This document shows, piece after piece, positions 53,400 through 62,548 of a stretch of 64,000 nt of DNA. Numbering within the stretch: the stretch's first letter is position 1; the number at the start of each line of letters is the position of its first letter. Under the pieces are notes generated by a model. That model searched no databases. It had not been told where the DNA came from and worked only from the letters and a program-made list of their open reading frames with translations. Position numbers and translations under genes: made by a program. The DNA comes from Streptomyces dangxiongensis (GTDB taxonomy: Bacteria; Actinomycetota; Actinomycetes; Streptomycetales; Streptomycetaceae). The stretch spans positions 7,874,001 through 7,938,000 of the forward strand of contig NZ_CP033073.1 of NCBI RefSeq assembly GCF_003675325.1, given 5' to 3'.

Positions 53400-53958
53400 C
53401 CTGCTGGCCGACGGCGTCGAGCGCCGGCCCGATCAGGGCGAAAGCCCGGTCGGTCAGGGCCTCGGGGTCCGCGGCGCCGTCGCTCCACCGCTGCAGCACC
53501 GTGTCGAACGCGGTCAAAGCGATACCGGCGGCCGGCTGCGGCTACAGATCGGTCCGCGGATCCAGCGACAGGCAGCCGGCCAGCTCTTCGGCCAGCTCAT
53601 CACGCCACTGGGCTTGGCGCTCCAGGAAGCGGGCGAGGAGGGCGGGCGTGCCCAGGATCAACGGCACGACGCCCAGCGTCCGCTGGGAATGGCCCGCGCA
53701 CGCGTGGACGGAGACCCGGACGGCGTGGCGCAGTGCCACTGACGGCGGCTCGTCGGCGGGACGGCCGGCCAGTTCCGCCCGCATGCCGGTGCCCATTCCG
53801 GCCAGGAACTGGATCACCACGACCTCTTCGGACGCGAAGTACCGGAACAAGGTCCGCTTGGACACGCCTACGACGGCCGCGATCTCGTCGACCGTGACCG
53901 CGTGGAACCCCGTCCGGGCCAGCAGCCGCAGTGCGGCTCGCGACAGCTCGAGTGTCAT
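53400..53958 (-). pseudogene. TetR-family regulator split by an in-frame amber codon
   Basis: The N-terminal HTH is intact: AALRLLARTGFHAVTVDEIA, AVVGVSKRTLFRYFASEE. The ligand-binding domain runs to LSLDPRTDL, where a TAG (53542-53544) interrupts. The same frame then continues PQPAAGIALTAFDTVLQRWS, DGAADPEALTDRAFALIGPA, which completes a normal TetR C-terminus. One nucleotide change would restore it. The start is uncertain: ATG 53958 gives a short N-terminus. Divergent from the SDR gene at 53978, with only 19 bases between them. Confidence 0.8.
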
Positions 53959-53977
53959 ATCAGGCAGCGTGTGACGT

Positions 53978-54915
53978 ATGAGCAAGCAGCGTGGCTGGAC
54001 CGCCGAGCAGATCCCCGACCTGGGCAAGCGCGTGTTCGTCGTCACTGGAGCAACAGCGGCCTCGGCCTGGCGACCACCCGGGCGCTGTCCCGCAAGGGCG
54101 CGCGCGTGATCCTCGCCGTACGGGACGAGGGGAAGGGGCGCAACGCGGTCGCGCAGCTCACCGCCGAGACCCCCGGCGCCGAAGTCGAAGTGCGCCAGGT
54201 CGACCGGGCGGACCTTGACTCGGTCCGCCTCTTCTCCGACAGGCTGCACGCCGACCACGCGCCCCTGGACGTGCTGGTCAACAACGGGGGCCTGATGGCG
54301 CCACCCCACCGGACGTTGAGCGCACAGGGACACGAGGTGCAGTTCGCGGCCGACCACCTCGGCCATTTCGCGCTCACCGGCCTGCTGCTCGACCTCCTCG
54401 AAGCCGGGGACGACCCCCGTGTCGTCACGGTGAGCTCGGCCGATCACCGCCGGGCCACTCTCTTCTTCGACGACCTCACCGGTGAGCGCAAATACTCGCC
54501 CATGGGCTACTACAACCGGTCGAAGCTGGCCAACGCCGTGTTCGGCTGGCAGCTCCACCAGCGGCTGACCGCGGCCGGCAGTCCGGTCCGCAGCCTGCTC
54601 GCCCACCCCGGACACACCTCGACCAACCTCCAGACGAGCTCGCCGGCGGGCATGATGAAACTCCTCTTCGGAGGTCTCCTGCTGCCGCTCGCCCAGACGC
54701 CGGACCAGGGCGCACTGCCCACGCTCTACGCGGCGACCGCCTCGGGTGTGGAGGGCGGGCAGTTCATCGGTCCCGACGGCATGGCCGAGCTGCGTGGTGC
54801 GCCGGAGACGGTGCAGCTCGCGCCCCGGGCCGCGGACGCGGAGAGCGGGCGCCGGTTGTGGGACCTGTCGGAGGAGCTGACCTCCGTGCGCTTCGGGTTC
54901 CCGGCCGCCGCCTGA
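53978..54915 (+). pseudogene. Short-chain dehydrogenase with one-base deletion in the NAD(P) motif
   Basis: From ATG 53978 the frame reads MSKQRGWTAEQIPDLGKRVF, VVTGA. A missing C (GGAGC-AACAGC near 54047) then shifts it. The next frame gives SGLGLATTRALSRKGARVIL, LDVLVNNGGLMAPP and the catalytic YNRSKLANAVFGWQL (YxxxK kept; NNAG is NNGG). Length and order match SDRs of the retinol-dehydrogenase-like type. With the missing base the product stops early. The frame after 54050 is fully open to 54915, so the mutation is recent or an error. Confidence 0.85.
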
Positions 54916-54935
54916 GTGATCCCGGAGGGGTGAAG

Positions 54936-55046
54936 GTGACCGCGAAGACCATTGAGAGCAGTCCCTGGATCCGCTGGTACAACCCGGCCACGAACGCGCG
55001 CGCGAGGCTGCCGTGCCTTCCGCACGCCGGCGGATCCGTCCCCTGA
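54936..55046 (+). pseudogene. Type II thioesterase, N-terminal stub
   Basis: GTG 54936 with GGAGG 7 bases upstream starts VTAKTIESSPWIRWYNPATN, ARARLPCLPHAGGSVP, then TGA. This is the conserved N-terminus of editing thioesterases from NRPS/PKS clusters (usually RLxCFPHAGGxA). Only 36 codons remain. The NRPS fragment at the right end of the window may be a former partner. Confidence 0.65.
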
Positions 55047-55105
55047 ACCTGGGGAAGTGCTTGGTGAGGATGGCAGAGAGCCCATTTGTGATCCAGAATG
55101 ATCGG

Positions 55106-55648
55106 ATGGTCACGCTTGAGACTCCCCGTTTGATCCTGCGTCGCTGGCGTGAGGAAGACGTTGCGCCCATGGCTGCCGTCAATGCCGACCCCGAGGTCAT
55201 GCGGTGGATCCGTGACGGCAGCGTCCGTGACGAACAGCAGACTCGCGACGGGGTCCAGGCATGGGAGAGCGAGTGGGAGTCGCAGGGTTTCGGCCTGTTC
55301 GCCGTGGAGATCCGGTCCACTGGCGAGCTGGCCGGGTTCACCGGCCTTTCGGTGCCCGACTTCCTGCCGGAGGTACTGCCGGCGGTTGAGGTCGGCTGGC
55401 GGCTGGGACGTTCCCACTGGGGGCAGGGCTTGGCCACCGAGGCCGCTGCGGCCGCTGTACGGTTCGGGTTCGAGGAGCGAGGGCTGGAGCGGATCGTCAG
55501 CATCACTCAAGTGGGCAACGACGCCTCCGAACGGATCATGACCAAACTGGGGATGCATCCGGTCCGTGAGACCGTCAATCCCATCGGCGGTCGGCGAGTC
55601 CGGGTGTTCGAGTTGTCATCGGACCAGTACGTCACAACCACTCGTTGA
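55106..55648 (+). CDS. GNAT-family N-acetyltransferase (RimJ/RimL type)
   Basis: A 180-residue GNAT. It begins [20 protein letters not shown] and has the acetyl-CoA loop [20 protein letters not shown] (about residues 98-117), and [12 protein letters not shown] near the end. ATG 55106 is chosen because family similarity starts there; the upstream frame is IS-like. No ribosome-binding site, and CAGAAT lies 6 bases upstream, so it may be leaderless. The final codons overlap the end of the IS5 remnant on the other strand, so the native C-terminus may be altered. Confidence 0.85.
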   Translation: MVTLETPRLILRRWREEDVAPMAAVNADPEVMRWIRDGSVRDEQQTRDGVQAWESEWESQGFGLFAVEIRSTGELAGFTGLSVPDFLPEVLPAVEVGWRLGRSHWGQGLATEAAAAAVRFGFEERGLERIVSITQVGNDASERIMTKLGMHPVRETVNPIGGRRVRVFELSSDQYVTTTR

Positions 55649-56050
55649 TGGCGGCAACGAGGACGGTAGCCTCGTAGCGGGCCGCGAATCTCTCGTACCT
55701 GGTGGCCACGGCCCGATGTCTCTTGAGGCGATCGGTGCCGCACTCGACCGCGTGCCGGGCCTTGTAGTCCTCTGGGCCGAAATTCGGTGGCCGACCACCG
55801 CTGGACCCGCGCTTCTTGCGGTCGCGGACCTGGTCGGCCTTGTCCGGAATGGTGCAGCGGATACCGCGACGCCGCAGCTAGGCACGGTTCTGGCGGGACG
55901 CGTACGCCTTGTCGGTCCGCACCCGTCGCGGGCGCCCGCGGGGCCTGCCGCACCCCAGTCGGGGCACGAGGATGCGGCCCAGTCGCTGGAGCGGCGCGTT
56001 CCAGCGGGACCGGTTGAAACTGTCACAGATCCCGCCGAACCGGTTCGCGG
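55636..56050 (-). pseudogene. IS5-family transposase C-terminal remnant
   Basis: The minus strand reads RVRTDKAYASRQNRA, a stop, [20 protein letters not shown] and [20 protein letters not shown], then [20 protein letters not shown] and AINEWL before TGA. It keeps the second Asp (RTDKAY) and Glu (AVEC) of the triad. It has an internal stop and no N-terminus. Confidence 0.75.
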
Positions 56051-56092
56051 CGCTGGCCCGGTATCGTGCCCGCGCCCCACACCGAGCGACCG

Positions 56093-56790
56093 ATGAGAAT
56101 CGGGTACGACCGTACCTCGACCGCCCGCCAGGAGCGGGCGAGCCAGCTCGCAGCCCTCAACCGCGCGGAGTGCTACAAGGTCTTCCAGGAGCAGATCAGC
56201 ACCCGCATCAAGGCGCGGCCCGAGCCGGAGAAGGCGCTCGCGCTCGCCACTGGTTCAAGGAGGTCGCACCCGAGACGCCGGTCATATTCACCGTCCACGA
56301 GCTCAAGCGGCTCGTGCGCAACGCCGCCGAGCTCCGGGTCGGCGGCATTCAGCTCGAACTCCTCACCGGCCCGCTCACCGGCATCTACGGCCCCAACGGC
56401 ACGGGCACCATGTTCTTCGCCGTGCTCGCCGTCGCCGGGCAGATCGAGCGCAACTACATTCGGGAGAAGACCTTCGAAGGCCAGGTCACCGCAGCGGCCA
56501 GGGTCGACCACGGCGGACGGCCGAAGGTCATGGACGACGGCATGCTCACCTTCGTCGTCGCGCTCAAGAACAAAGGCGTCCCCGTCCCCGAGGTCGCGAT
56601 GAAGCTGGTCATCACCACGGGGAAGAAGGCGGGCGAGAACGTCTCAGTCGCCCCGCTCTATCGGGCGCCGGCCGAAGCCGAGAAGGCTGCGGCGGACCAC
56701 GGCCTGACGCTGCGGCCCATGCTTGTTCTCATCCGTCGGCCAGAAGACCTGCTCACCCCCGAGGAGATCGACCTCCGTGAGGTCTCCAGG
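56093..56790 (+). pseudogene. Serine recombinase (resolvase), frameshifted
   Basis: MRIGYDRTSTARQERASQLA starts a serine recombinase; Ser9 is the likely nucleophile. After EKALALA one C is missing from a C run near 56250. The next frame continues WFKEVAPETPVIFTVHELKR, LVRNAAELRVGGIQLELLTG, MFFAVLAVAGQIERNYIREK and a helix-turn-helix part (MLTFVVALKNKGVPVPEVAM). The C-terminal end is replaced by transposase DNA after about EIDLREV. The family is that of transposon resolvases common in streptomycetes. Confidence 0.82.
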
Positions 56791-56810
56791 CCCAGCCCCA
56801 CCCGAGCACG

Positions 56811-57075
56811 GAGATCCGCGGCTGAGGCCATGATCAATCTCAGCGCCAACGGCCCACAACTGTGCCAGAGCGGCGTGCGGCAGTCCCAGCCGCAGGTGCA
56901 CCAGTGGGACCAGGAGCCGGCCGACGAAGACCAGGCGTTGCTTGGGTCCGGCACCAACAGCCATCCTGCGGTCCCCGCCCCGCCGTTCCCGCAAGGCGGA
57001 CTCACGGGCGGCCTGCCATTTGGGGGGCGAGTTCTTCGAGCAGTTCGCCGAAGTGTGCGCGGGAGACTCCGGACA
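56811..57075 (-). pseudogene. IS5-like transposase N-terminal remnant
   Basis: The minus strand reads PPKWQAARESALRERRGGDR, RMAVGAGPKQRLVFVGRLLV and PLVHLRLGLPHAALAQLWAV. This matches the N-terminal helix-turn-helix region of a DDE_4-type transposase. It ends where the resolvase tail begins. Confidence 0.6.
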
Positions 57076-57180
57076 GGGCAGGGTGGGAACTGGCCGCATG
57101 GGCCCAGGCTTGCGTCACAACTTGCCAACCCGTGCGGACCTTCGCCTGTAACGACCGAGCCGCCTGCCATGATCGTCATC

Positions 57181-57642
57181 ATGGGGATACACATTGCACC
57201 GGCTGGGGTGGCCGACTTCCACGAGGTCCTGACTGATCATTCCCGTTACTGGGGCGAACGCGACCTTCGGTCGCTGCACCTTCTGGCACTGGTGCAGGAG
57301 TTCGGTTCCACCTGCTTGATTGCCCGAGCCGAGGACGGGATCCGTGGGTACGTCTTCGGGTTCGTCACCCCAGACGGCACCGCATACGTGCATCTGATCG
57401 CCACGCGGGACGACGCCCGTGGCACCGGCCTCGGGCGTCGTCTGTATGCGGCGTTCGCTGAAGCAGCGGAACGTCATGGTGCACGGCAGTTGAAGGCGAT
57501 CACGTCAATCGAGAACACCGGCTCGATCGCCTTCCATCGCAGCCTCGGCTTCGACACGAGGATCGTCGACGATTACAACGGCCCCGGCCGGGCTATGGCG
57601 GTCTTCCACCGAGACCTGCCGCTCAACGTCTCGTGTCCCTGA
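57181..57642 (+). CDS. GNAT-family N-acetyltransferase
   Basis: A 153-residue GNAT protein. The acetyl-CoA loop is seen in HLIATRDDARGTGLGRRLYA and motif B in SIENTGSIAFHRSLGFDTRI. ATG 57181 starts directly before the first strand (GIHIAPAGVADFHEV); ATG 57169 is the alternative. No ribosome-binding site; CATGAT lies 7 bases upstream of 57181, consistent with a leaderless start. Substrate unknown. Confidence 0.87.
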   Translation: MGIHIAPAGVADFHEVLTDHSRYWGERDLRSLHLLALVQEFGSTCLIARAEDGIRGYVFGFVTPDGTAYVHLIATRDDARGTGLGRRLYAAFAEAAERHGARQLKAITSIENTGSIAFHRSLGFDTRIVDDYNGPGRAMAVFHRDLPLNVSCP

Positions 57643-57850
57643 CCAGCCAGCCGTCACTGGTAATCGGTCGCCAGACGACCTGGTCGTAGTCGACGCCGTC
57701 GACTGGCCGTACCGGATCGGGGGCGTACACCCCCCCGGGTACTCCGCCGCCTCCGCACCGCCGTCTTCTCGATCTCGGTACGACGGCAGGCCCACGAGGT
57801 ACAGCGAGCCACTTGATGCAGGGTCAGCTGGTCTGTACGCCGCGCGCCCC
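57623..57850 (-). pseudogene. Hypothetical gene 3' end, frameshifted in a G7 run
   Basis: Codon-biased minus-strand DNA reads SGSLYLVGLPSYRDREDGGA, EAAEYPGG. After a run of seven G it continues in another frame: VYAPDPVRPVDGVDYDQVVW, RPITSDGWLVRDTRR, TGA. Family unknown. It is convergent with the GNAT gene and overlaps its end. Confidence 0.4.
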
Positions 57851-58292
57851 GACCCTGCACCCGCTGCGACGATCAGGCGCTGACGGTAGTCGGGTTGAGG
57901 CGTCCGCCCGAGGCCGCTTGCGGGCAACCAGGTCACGCGCCGGATCACGACCGCAGGCCGGTCCCGCCTGCGGCCACAACGTACGCGGTCCGCGCATCAT
58001 CGGCTGGCGGAGTTCCTCATTCCTTCCACGCCCAGCTCCGCATCGTCATCGCTGTCACCGCCGGCCTTCACCACACCGATGGCGAGTGCGGGCCCCAGGC
58101 CTGCCGAACGACTCCCATGACCTCACCGCATGCACGCTCGGGCCATCGGTTCGCGGTGGAGGCACTGGAGCGGTTCCTCGGCCGTTCGGCCGACTGAGGG
58201 AAGGACGGGAATCACCCGGGACGCCCTCCGGTTGGCACGGGCGGAAGACGTGATGATCACGGCACAGCCCACCACCGGAAGGATCCCACCCG
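57851..58292. other. Intergenic stretch, little recognised
   Basis: A frame ending at 58197 (SGHRFAVEALERFLGRSAD) may be a gene tail. Otherwise nothing I can support. GGAAGG at about 58278 precedes the next gene. Confidence 0.4.
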
Positions 58293-59159
58293 ATGACCAC
58301 CTCACTGAAGGAGAACATCGGCCGGTACGGCGTCTGGAGCGGCGAGCTGCGCTCGGAGGATCCGGCCCGGCGCGGTGAACTGGACGAAGCCGCGGCTGAG
58401 CTGGAGGAACTCGGGTACGGCGCTGTCTGGCTGGGCGGCAACAGCACCGTGGACCACGCCGCCCCGCTCATCGGGGCGACCCGGCGCATCACGGTCGGCA
58501 CCAGCATCCAGAGCGTGTGGCAGCAGGACGCCGCCACGACGGCGGCCGGATTCACCGAGATCGAGACGGCTCATCCCGGCCGGTTCATGCTGGGCCTCGG
58601 CGTCAGCCACGGCCCGCTGGTGAAGAACTACCAGCGCCCGTTCGCGGCGATGACCGGCTACCTCGGCGAGCTCGACACAGCGGGCGTACCCGCCGACCGC
58701 CGGGTGCTCGCCGCGCTGGGCCCCAGGATGCTGGCCCTGTCCGGCGACCGCGCGGCCGGCGCGATCCCGTACCTGGTCACACCCGAACACACCGCCCGGG
58801 CCCGCGAGATCCTGGGCGAAGGGCCGCTGCTCGCGCCGGAATTCAAGGTGGTCCTGGAGACCGACCCGGCACGCGCCCGGGAGACGGCCCGCGCCTACCT
58901 GGCCCGCTACCTGGAACTCCCCAACTACACGGACAACTTCCTGCGCCTGGGCTTCACCGAGGCCGACGTCGCCGCCGGCGGCAGCGACCGTCTCATCGAC
59001 GCGGTCTTCGCCTGGGGCGGTGAGACCCGGATCCGCGAGCGCGTCGCCGCCTTCCACGAGGCGGGCGCGGACCACGTGGCCCTACAGGTGGTCACGGACG
59101 GCACGGACGGCACCCTGCCCAGGGAGGAATGGCGCAGGCTCGCCTCCCTGCTCGCGTGA
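58293..59159 (+). CDS. LLM-class F420-dependent oxidoreductase
   Basis: A 288-residue luciferase-like monooxygenase-family protein of the short F420-dependent type. Typical blocks are GRYGVWSGELRSEDPA, AAAELEELGYGAVWLGGNST, RITVGTSIQSVWQQDAATTA, FMLGLGVSHGPLVKNYQRPF, and a late GETRIRERVAAFHEAGADHV. Such enzymes use reduced F420 to reduce or oxidise small molecules. ATG 58293 is preceded by GGAAGGAT. Single gene. Confidence 0.9.
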   Translation: MTTSLKENIGRYGVWSGELRSEDPARRGELDEAAAELEELGYGAVWLGGNSTVDHAAPLIGATRRITVGTSIQSVWQQDAATTAAGFTEIETAHPGRFMLGLGVSHGPLVKNYQRPFAAMTGYLGELDTAGVPADRRVLAALGPRMLALSGDRAAGAIPYLVTPEHTARAREILGEGPLLAPEFKVVLETDPARARETARAYLARYLELPNYTDNFLRLGFTEADVAAGGSDRLIDAVFAWGGETRIRERVAAFHEAGADHVALQVVTDGTDGTLPREEWRRLASLLA

Positions 59160-59579
59160 CCGGCCCGGCCCAAGGGGGCACGGGGTGCCCGACGTGCGGC
59201 CGCGCGCAACGCAGCCGCAGCCGCAGCCGTGGCCGTACGACAGCCCAGGCCGGGTAGCCGGCACCACGCTCCCGGGTGCCGGCTCGGCTCATTCCCCCGG
59301 AAGTTCCGCCTTCGAGCCGTACGCGGCGCTGCTGTGCCGGTACGCCGCCCGCTGCCCCCGCCCGGTCCGGCGCGTTCCCGGCGTCCAGCTCCGCACCCGC
59401 GGCTCACCGGACCCGCCGCCCACCGCGCCTCGACACTCCGCCCCCGGACTCCGCGCCCCCGGGTCTCGTCCCAGCTCCAGTGGCGCGCGGCCGCGTCCCG
59501 CGCGCGCCGCTCCTCGGCCGGTTCGGCGATCTAGCACGGCTGTCCGCCCGCGCCCGCGGCTCAGGCCCGGCCAGGATCC
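59160..59579. other. Intergenic stretch, nothing recognised
   Basis: GC-rich DNA with chance frames only. Confidence 0.5.
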
Positions 59580-59800
59580 GGGCAGGCGGCGAGCAGCGCC
59601 CGGGTGGTCTCCTCACCGGTGCTGCACACCGGGGCGGACGCGGCCGGCAGCTCCTCGTGGGGCAGCCGCCGGCTGGAGAGCGTTGTGCAGGGCGGCGCGA
59701 GCGGAGGACCGTGTGTGTCCACGGGCGCGGGCGGATAGCTGACGCAGGCTCGGGCCGCCGGCAGCCGCCCGGACCTTCTCCATGGCCCCGGCCAGTTGCT
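59580..59800 (-). pseudogene. Helix-turn-helix protein N-terminal remnant
   Basis: The minus strand reads RQQLAGAMEKVRAAAGGPSL, RQLSARARGHT, matching the N-terminal HTH of a streptomycete XRE-like family. The continuation (SSRRLPHEELPAA) appears in another frame. No complete protein. The stretch 59801-60242 shows no further gene that I can support. Confidence 0.4.
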
Positions 59801-60242
59801 GTCTGGTTCCCAGGTCGCGTTCGCACCATCGGGTTCTGCCATCGGCGCCGCGCCCGCTCCCCGGGGCGGCGGAGCCCAGGCCGCATACCGCGGCCGCCGC
59901 GTACTGCCGTCCACCGCCGCCCGGTGCCCACGCCGCCACGGCACAGCCGGTCGCAGCAAGCCTCTTGAGGTCCGCGGGCTCACGGAGACCCGCGTCCGGA
60001 GTGCGTACGTTGCCAGAGGCGGTCGGCCGGCTCGAAGAGTGCTCGTGCCGCCGCGCGCCAGGGCGACCGCGTCCGCGAGCTGCGGAACGTAGCAGGCGAC
60101 GAGGACGGGGGAGTGTGGCGCGGAGGGGCATCTGTTACCGGCGACTCGTCCACCAGGCGGGGCAGCACGCTGCGCGTGGCACTGCCCCACCCGCCGGTCA
60201 GACGGGCGGGACAGCACAGGCCGACCTGTTGCGAGCAGGCCG

Positions 60243-60734
60243 TCAGTAGTCGATCTGGCCTGCCGCGCGGGCCGTTCCGCTGAACTGCAGGAAGAACCTG
60301 GTGCCGTCCAACACATCGGTAGCGGCCACGCCCCAGCTCCCGGCGCTCAACGTCCGCCAGGCATTGCAGCTCCAGCCGGACCCCGATTTGAAGCACGTCC
60401 GCACCGAGCGCGTCCCGTCCAGCTTCAGGTTGATGTCGTTGCACCGGGTGGTGGCGGTGGCGTAGGTGCCCCGGGCGGGCCAGTACGCGGGGTCGTTGGA
60501 ACCGGTCCCCGGGTAGCTGGTGAAGCGCGGTGCGTCGACCGTGCAGGCCCGCGCGGGGCTGACGTCCGATGCTGAGGCCGAGCCTGCTGCCGCGGCTGTC
60601 ATATGCTGTCCGGCGGCCGAGGTGGTGGCCTCGGCGGTGCCGGCGGCCGAGGTCACGGCGAGCAGGACGCCCGCCACAAGGGCGGCGCGACGGAGCTGGG
60701 TGCGGCTCGTTGTGCGCCTGGTTGTGTGCCTCAT
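60243..60734 (-). CDS. Small secreted protein, uncharacterised
   Basis: A 163-residue protein with a twin-Arg-containing signal region (MRHTTRRTTSRTQLRRAALV) and cleavage probably after TAEA near residue 36. The mature part has four cysteines (ARACTVD, TTRCND, VRTCFK, WSCNAW) that could form two disulfides, and ends with FFLQFSGTARAAGQIDY. I know no function. ATG 60734 is preferred over the TTG codon just before it. Confidence 0.7.
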   Translation of the reverse strand: MRHTTRRTTSRTQLRRAALVAGVLLAVTSAAGTAEATTSAAGQHMTAAAAGSASASDVSPARACTVDAPRFTSYPGTGSNDPAYWPARGTYATATTRCNDINLKLDGTRSVRTCFKSGSGWSCNAWRTLSAGSWGVAATDVLDGTRFFLQFSGTARAAGQIDY

Positions 60735-60899
60735 CAATCTCTCTGCCTTCCAGAGGTTCTCCGGTGCGCTTCTGATGTGTCACCGGGCTCACCCAGTCTC
60801 CGGGCACGCAACACGCATCGCCTTAGCGAGACGTGCCAACTCGTTAGCACGGAGCGCCAGGTACGACAGATCATCCGGAGAAGGCCGAGAGAAGAAAGA

Positions 60900-61880
60900 T
60901 CATTCACGCGAGGTCCTCCGCGCCCTTGGGCACGGCAGGGCCTGGTGTCGATAGTCGACAGGCGCGACACCGTAGGCAGAGCGGAAGGCACGAGTGAAAT
61001 CAGCGGGGCGGAGATAGCCCCACCGGGCGGCGATGGCCCTGATGGGCACGTCACGCTGGACCGGATCGCCTAGATCGCGGCGGCAGCGCTCCAGGCGCTG
61101 CTCGCGTATCGAGGCGCGGACGTTCGCGCCGTGTGCTTGGAAGAGCCGGTGCAGTGTGCGGACGGAGATGTGGTGGGCCCCCGCTATGCCGTCGATGCTG
61201 AGCATGGGGTCGCCGAGATGGTCTTGGATGTACGAGGTGACACGGGCGTACAGGGCTCGTTGCCGACTGTCGGCCGGGATGTCGTCTTCCCGCTCCAGAT
61301 GATGGGCGAGAACAGCAGCGGCCAGGTCGAGACCGATCGTACCCAGCCGAGGCATGTCTGCGGGCGTGTAGCACGTGTGGTTGTCCGTCACACGGGTCAG
61401 GTAGTCGACCAACAACTGACCGATCCCTTTGTCGGCAGGCAGCCGACAGGCGACCAGTTGGTCAACACGGCGTGCACTCACCGGCAGCAGGGCGATGGGG
61501 AACCGCATGAGCGTTGCTTCGCCGATGGCGTACGACTCGAACGGTCGGGAACTGCTCAAGAGCACCAGCTCCCCAGGCCCGACGAGACTGCTGCGCCGAT
61601 TCTGCTCGATGAAATGAGGTCCGGAACGGGGCACAACAATCTGTAGGCACTCCGGGTCGGAGACGCGGATGGACTTCGATGTCCGGGAGGTGGTTATCGA
61701 TGAGTAAGCCATCGAAGAAACCTGAACCGGCCCCAATGACATTTCATCGAACCAGCCGCGGAACACGTCACTGTCCACAGCACGGAACGTCTTCGGCATG
61801 ACTTCTCGCCGAGCCGTCTCCGTCCAGGCGGCCAGAGCCTCTTGCCCCGAGAAGTTTCTGCTGTCGAAGACCCGTTCCAT
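60900..61880 (-). CDS. AraC-family transcriptional regulator
   Basis: A 326-residue AraC/XylS regulator. The N-terminal AraC-like ligand-binding domain (about 45-215) includes RVSDPECLQIVVPRSGPHFI and SLVGPGELVLLSSSRPFESY. The C-terminal double HTH (about 220-318) includes SIDGIAGAHHISVRTLHRLF and IRAIAARWGYLRPADFTRAF. GGAGGGGATC directly precedes the ATG at 61880. It lies upstream of, and in the same direction as, the secreted protein gene, but 165 bases separate them, so co-transcription is unsure. Inducer unknown. Confidence 0.92.
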   Translation of the reverse strand: MERVFDSRNFSGQEALAAWTETARREVMPKTFRAVDSDVFRGWFDEMSLGPVQVSSMAYSSITTSRTSKSIRVSDPECLQIVVPRSGPHFIEQNRRSSLVGPGELVLLSSSRPFESYAIGEATLMRFPIALLPVSARRVDQLVACRLPADKGIGQLLVDYLTRVTDNHTCYTPADMPRLGTIGLDLAAAVLAHHLEREDDIPADSRQRALYARVTSYIQDHLGDPMLSIDGIAGAHHISVRTLHRLFQAHGANVRASIREQRLERCRRDLGDPVQRDVPIRAIAARWGYLRPADFTRAFRSAYGVAPVDYRHQALPCPRARRTSRE

Positions 61881-61989
61881 GATCCCCTCCGGGTTCGATG
61901 AGCAACGTGCACCGGATTACCAGCCGGCGTCCCTTGCCGACAGGGCCGAATCAGGCAACGTCATGGGTAGGCACCACTTCTGGCCACCG

Positions 61990-62091
61990 GACAGGCCGCC
62001 GACAGCCCGCAGTTCAGCTACGCGGGCGAGCTCGGCCTGGGCGTCCGCGAGACGTTCGAGTACGACTGGGTCACCGCCGTCGGCAAGGGGC
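61990..62091 (-). pseudogene. Scrap related to the TPR conflict protein
   Basis: The minus strand reads DPVVLERLADAQAELARVAE, close to DPVVLERLADAEAELAHTLK in the 1332-residue protein (encoded near 47475-47530). The two DNA stretches are similar base by base over about 58 bases. It is fused to an amidase remnant. Confidence 0.55.
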
Positions 62092-62498
62092 GGGTACGGC
62101 GACGGCGAACTCCGCGGTCACCGTCTTGCCCGCGATGACGGCACCGGCTTCCAGCAGCCGGTCCACCACCGCGGCCCGGCGGCCGGTCAGCAGATCGGCC
62201 CATAGCGCGGAGCCTGCGCGGATGGGCAGCCCGTCGACGTGCACGGAATTCTTCACCCAGACGGGGATGCCGTACAGCGGCGGGCACCCGGCCGGCCCCT
62301 CGGCACACTCGGCCAGGCCACGGGCCGCCGCCCGCAGCCGGTCGGCCCGGCCGGGCTCGGCCACGAAAGCCTGGACGACATCGTCGACTTCGCCCGTCCG
62401 CCCGAGGGTGTGTTCCACGTTCTCCGTCACACAGATGGCCGACGTCCGCAGCCGTTCGGCAGAGGGCACCAGGGCGCGCTGCGCACACGGTCTTCCAT
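62092..62498 (-). pseudogene. Amidase-signature enzyme, N-terminal remnant
   Basis: From ATG 62498 the frame reads MEDRVRSA. After an extra base it continues VPSAERLRTSAICVTENVEH, VQAFVAEPGRADRLRAAARG, PPLYGIPVWVKNSVHVDGLP and LLEAGAVIAGKTVTAEFAVA. This is the start of an amidase-family hydrolase; the VKN and AGKTVTAEF motifs contain the usual first catalytic Lys region (IPVxVKD) and the GKTxxxEF motif. The Ser-cis-Ser-Lys part is missing because the sequence switches to the TPR-like scrap. Confidence 0.65.
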
Positions 62499-62548
62499 GG
62501 CTTCTTTTATACGCCGCCGCGCCGAAGGGCCGGCTCGGGACGCCCTCG

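Noticed and set aside
53542..55506. 654-codon minus-strand frame ending in the TetR gene
   Set aside because: Only the last 138 codons are TetR; the rest is antisense to the SDR and GNAT genes.
55909..57642. 577-codon frame joining recombinase and GNAT
   Set aside because: It is an artefact of three unrelated pieces (IS5 antisense, shifted recombinase, GNAT) sharing one open frame; the two real genes have their own starts.
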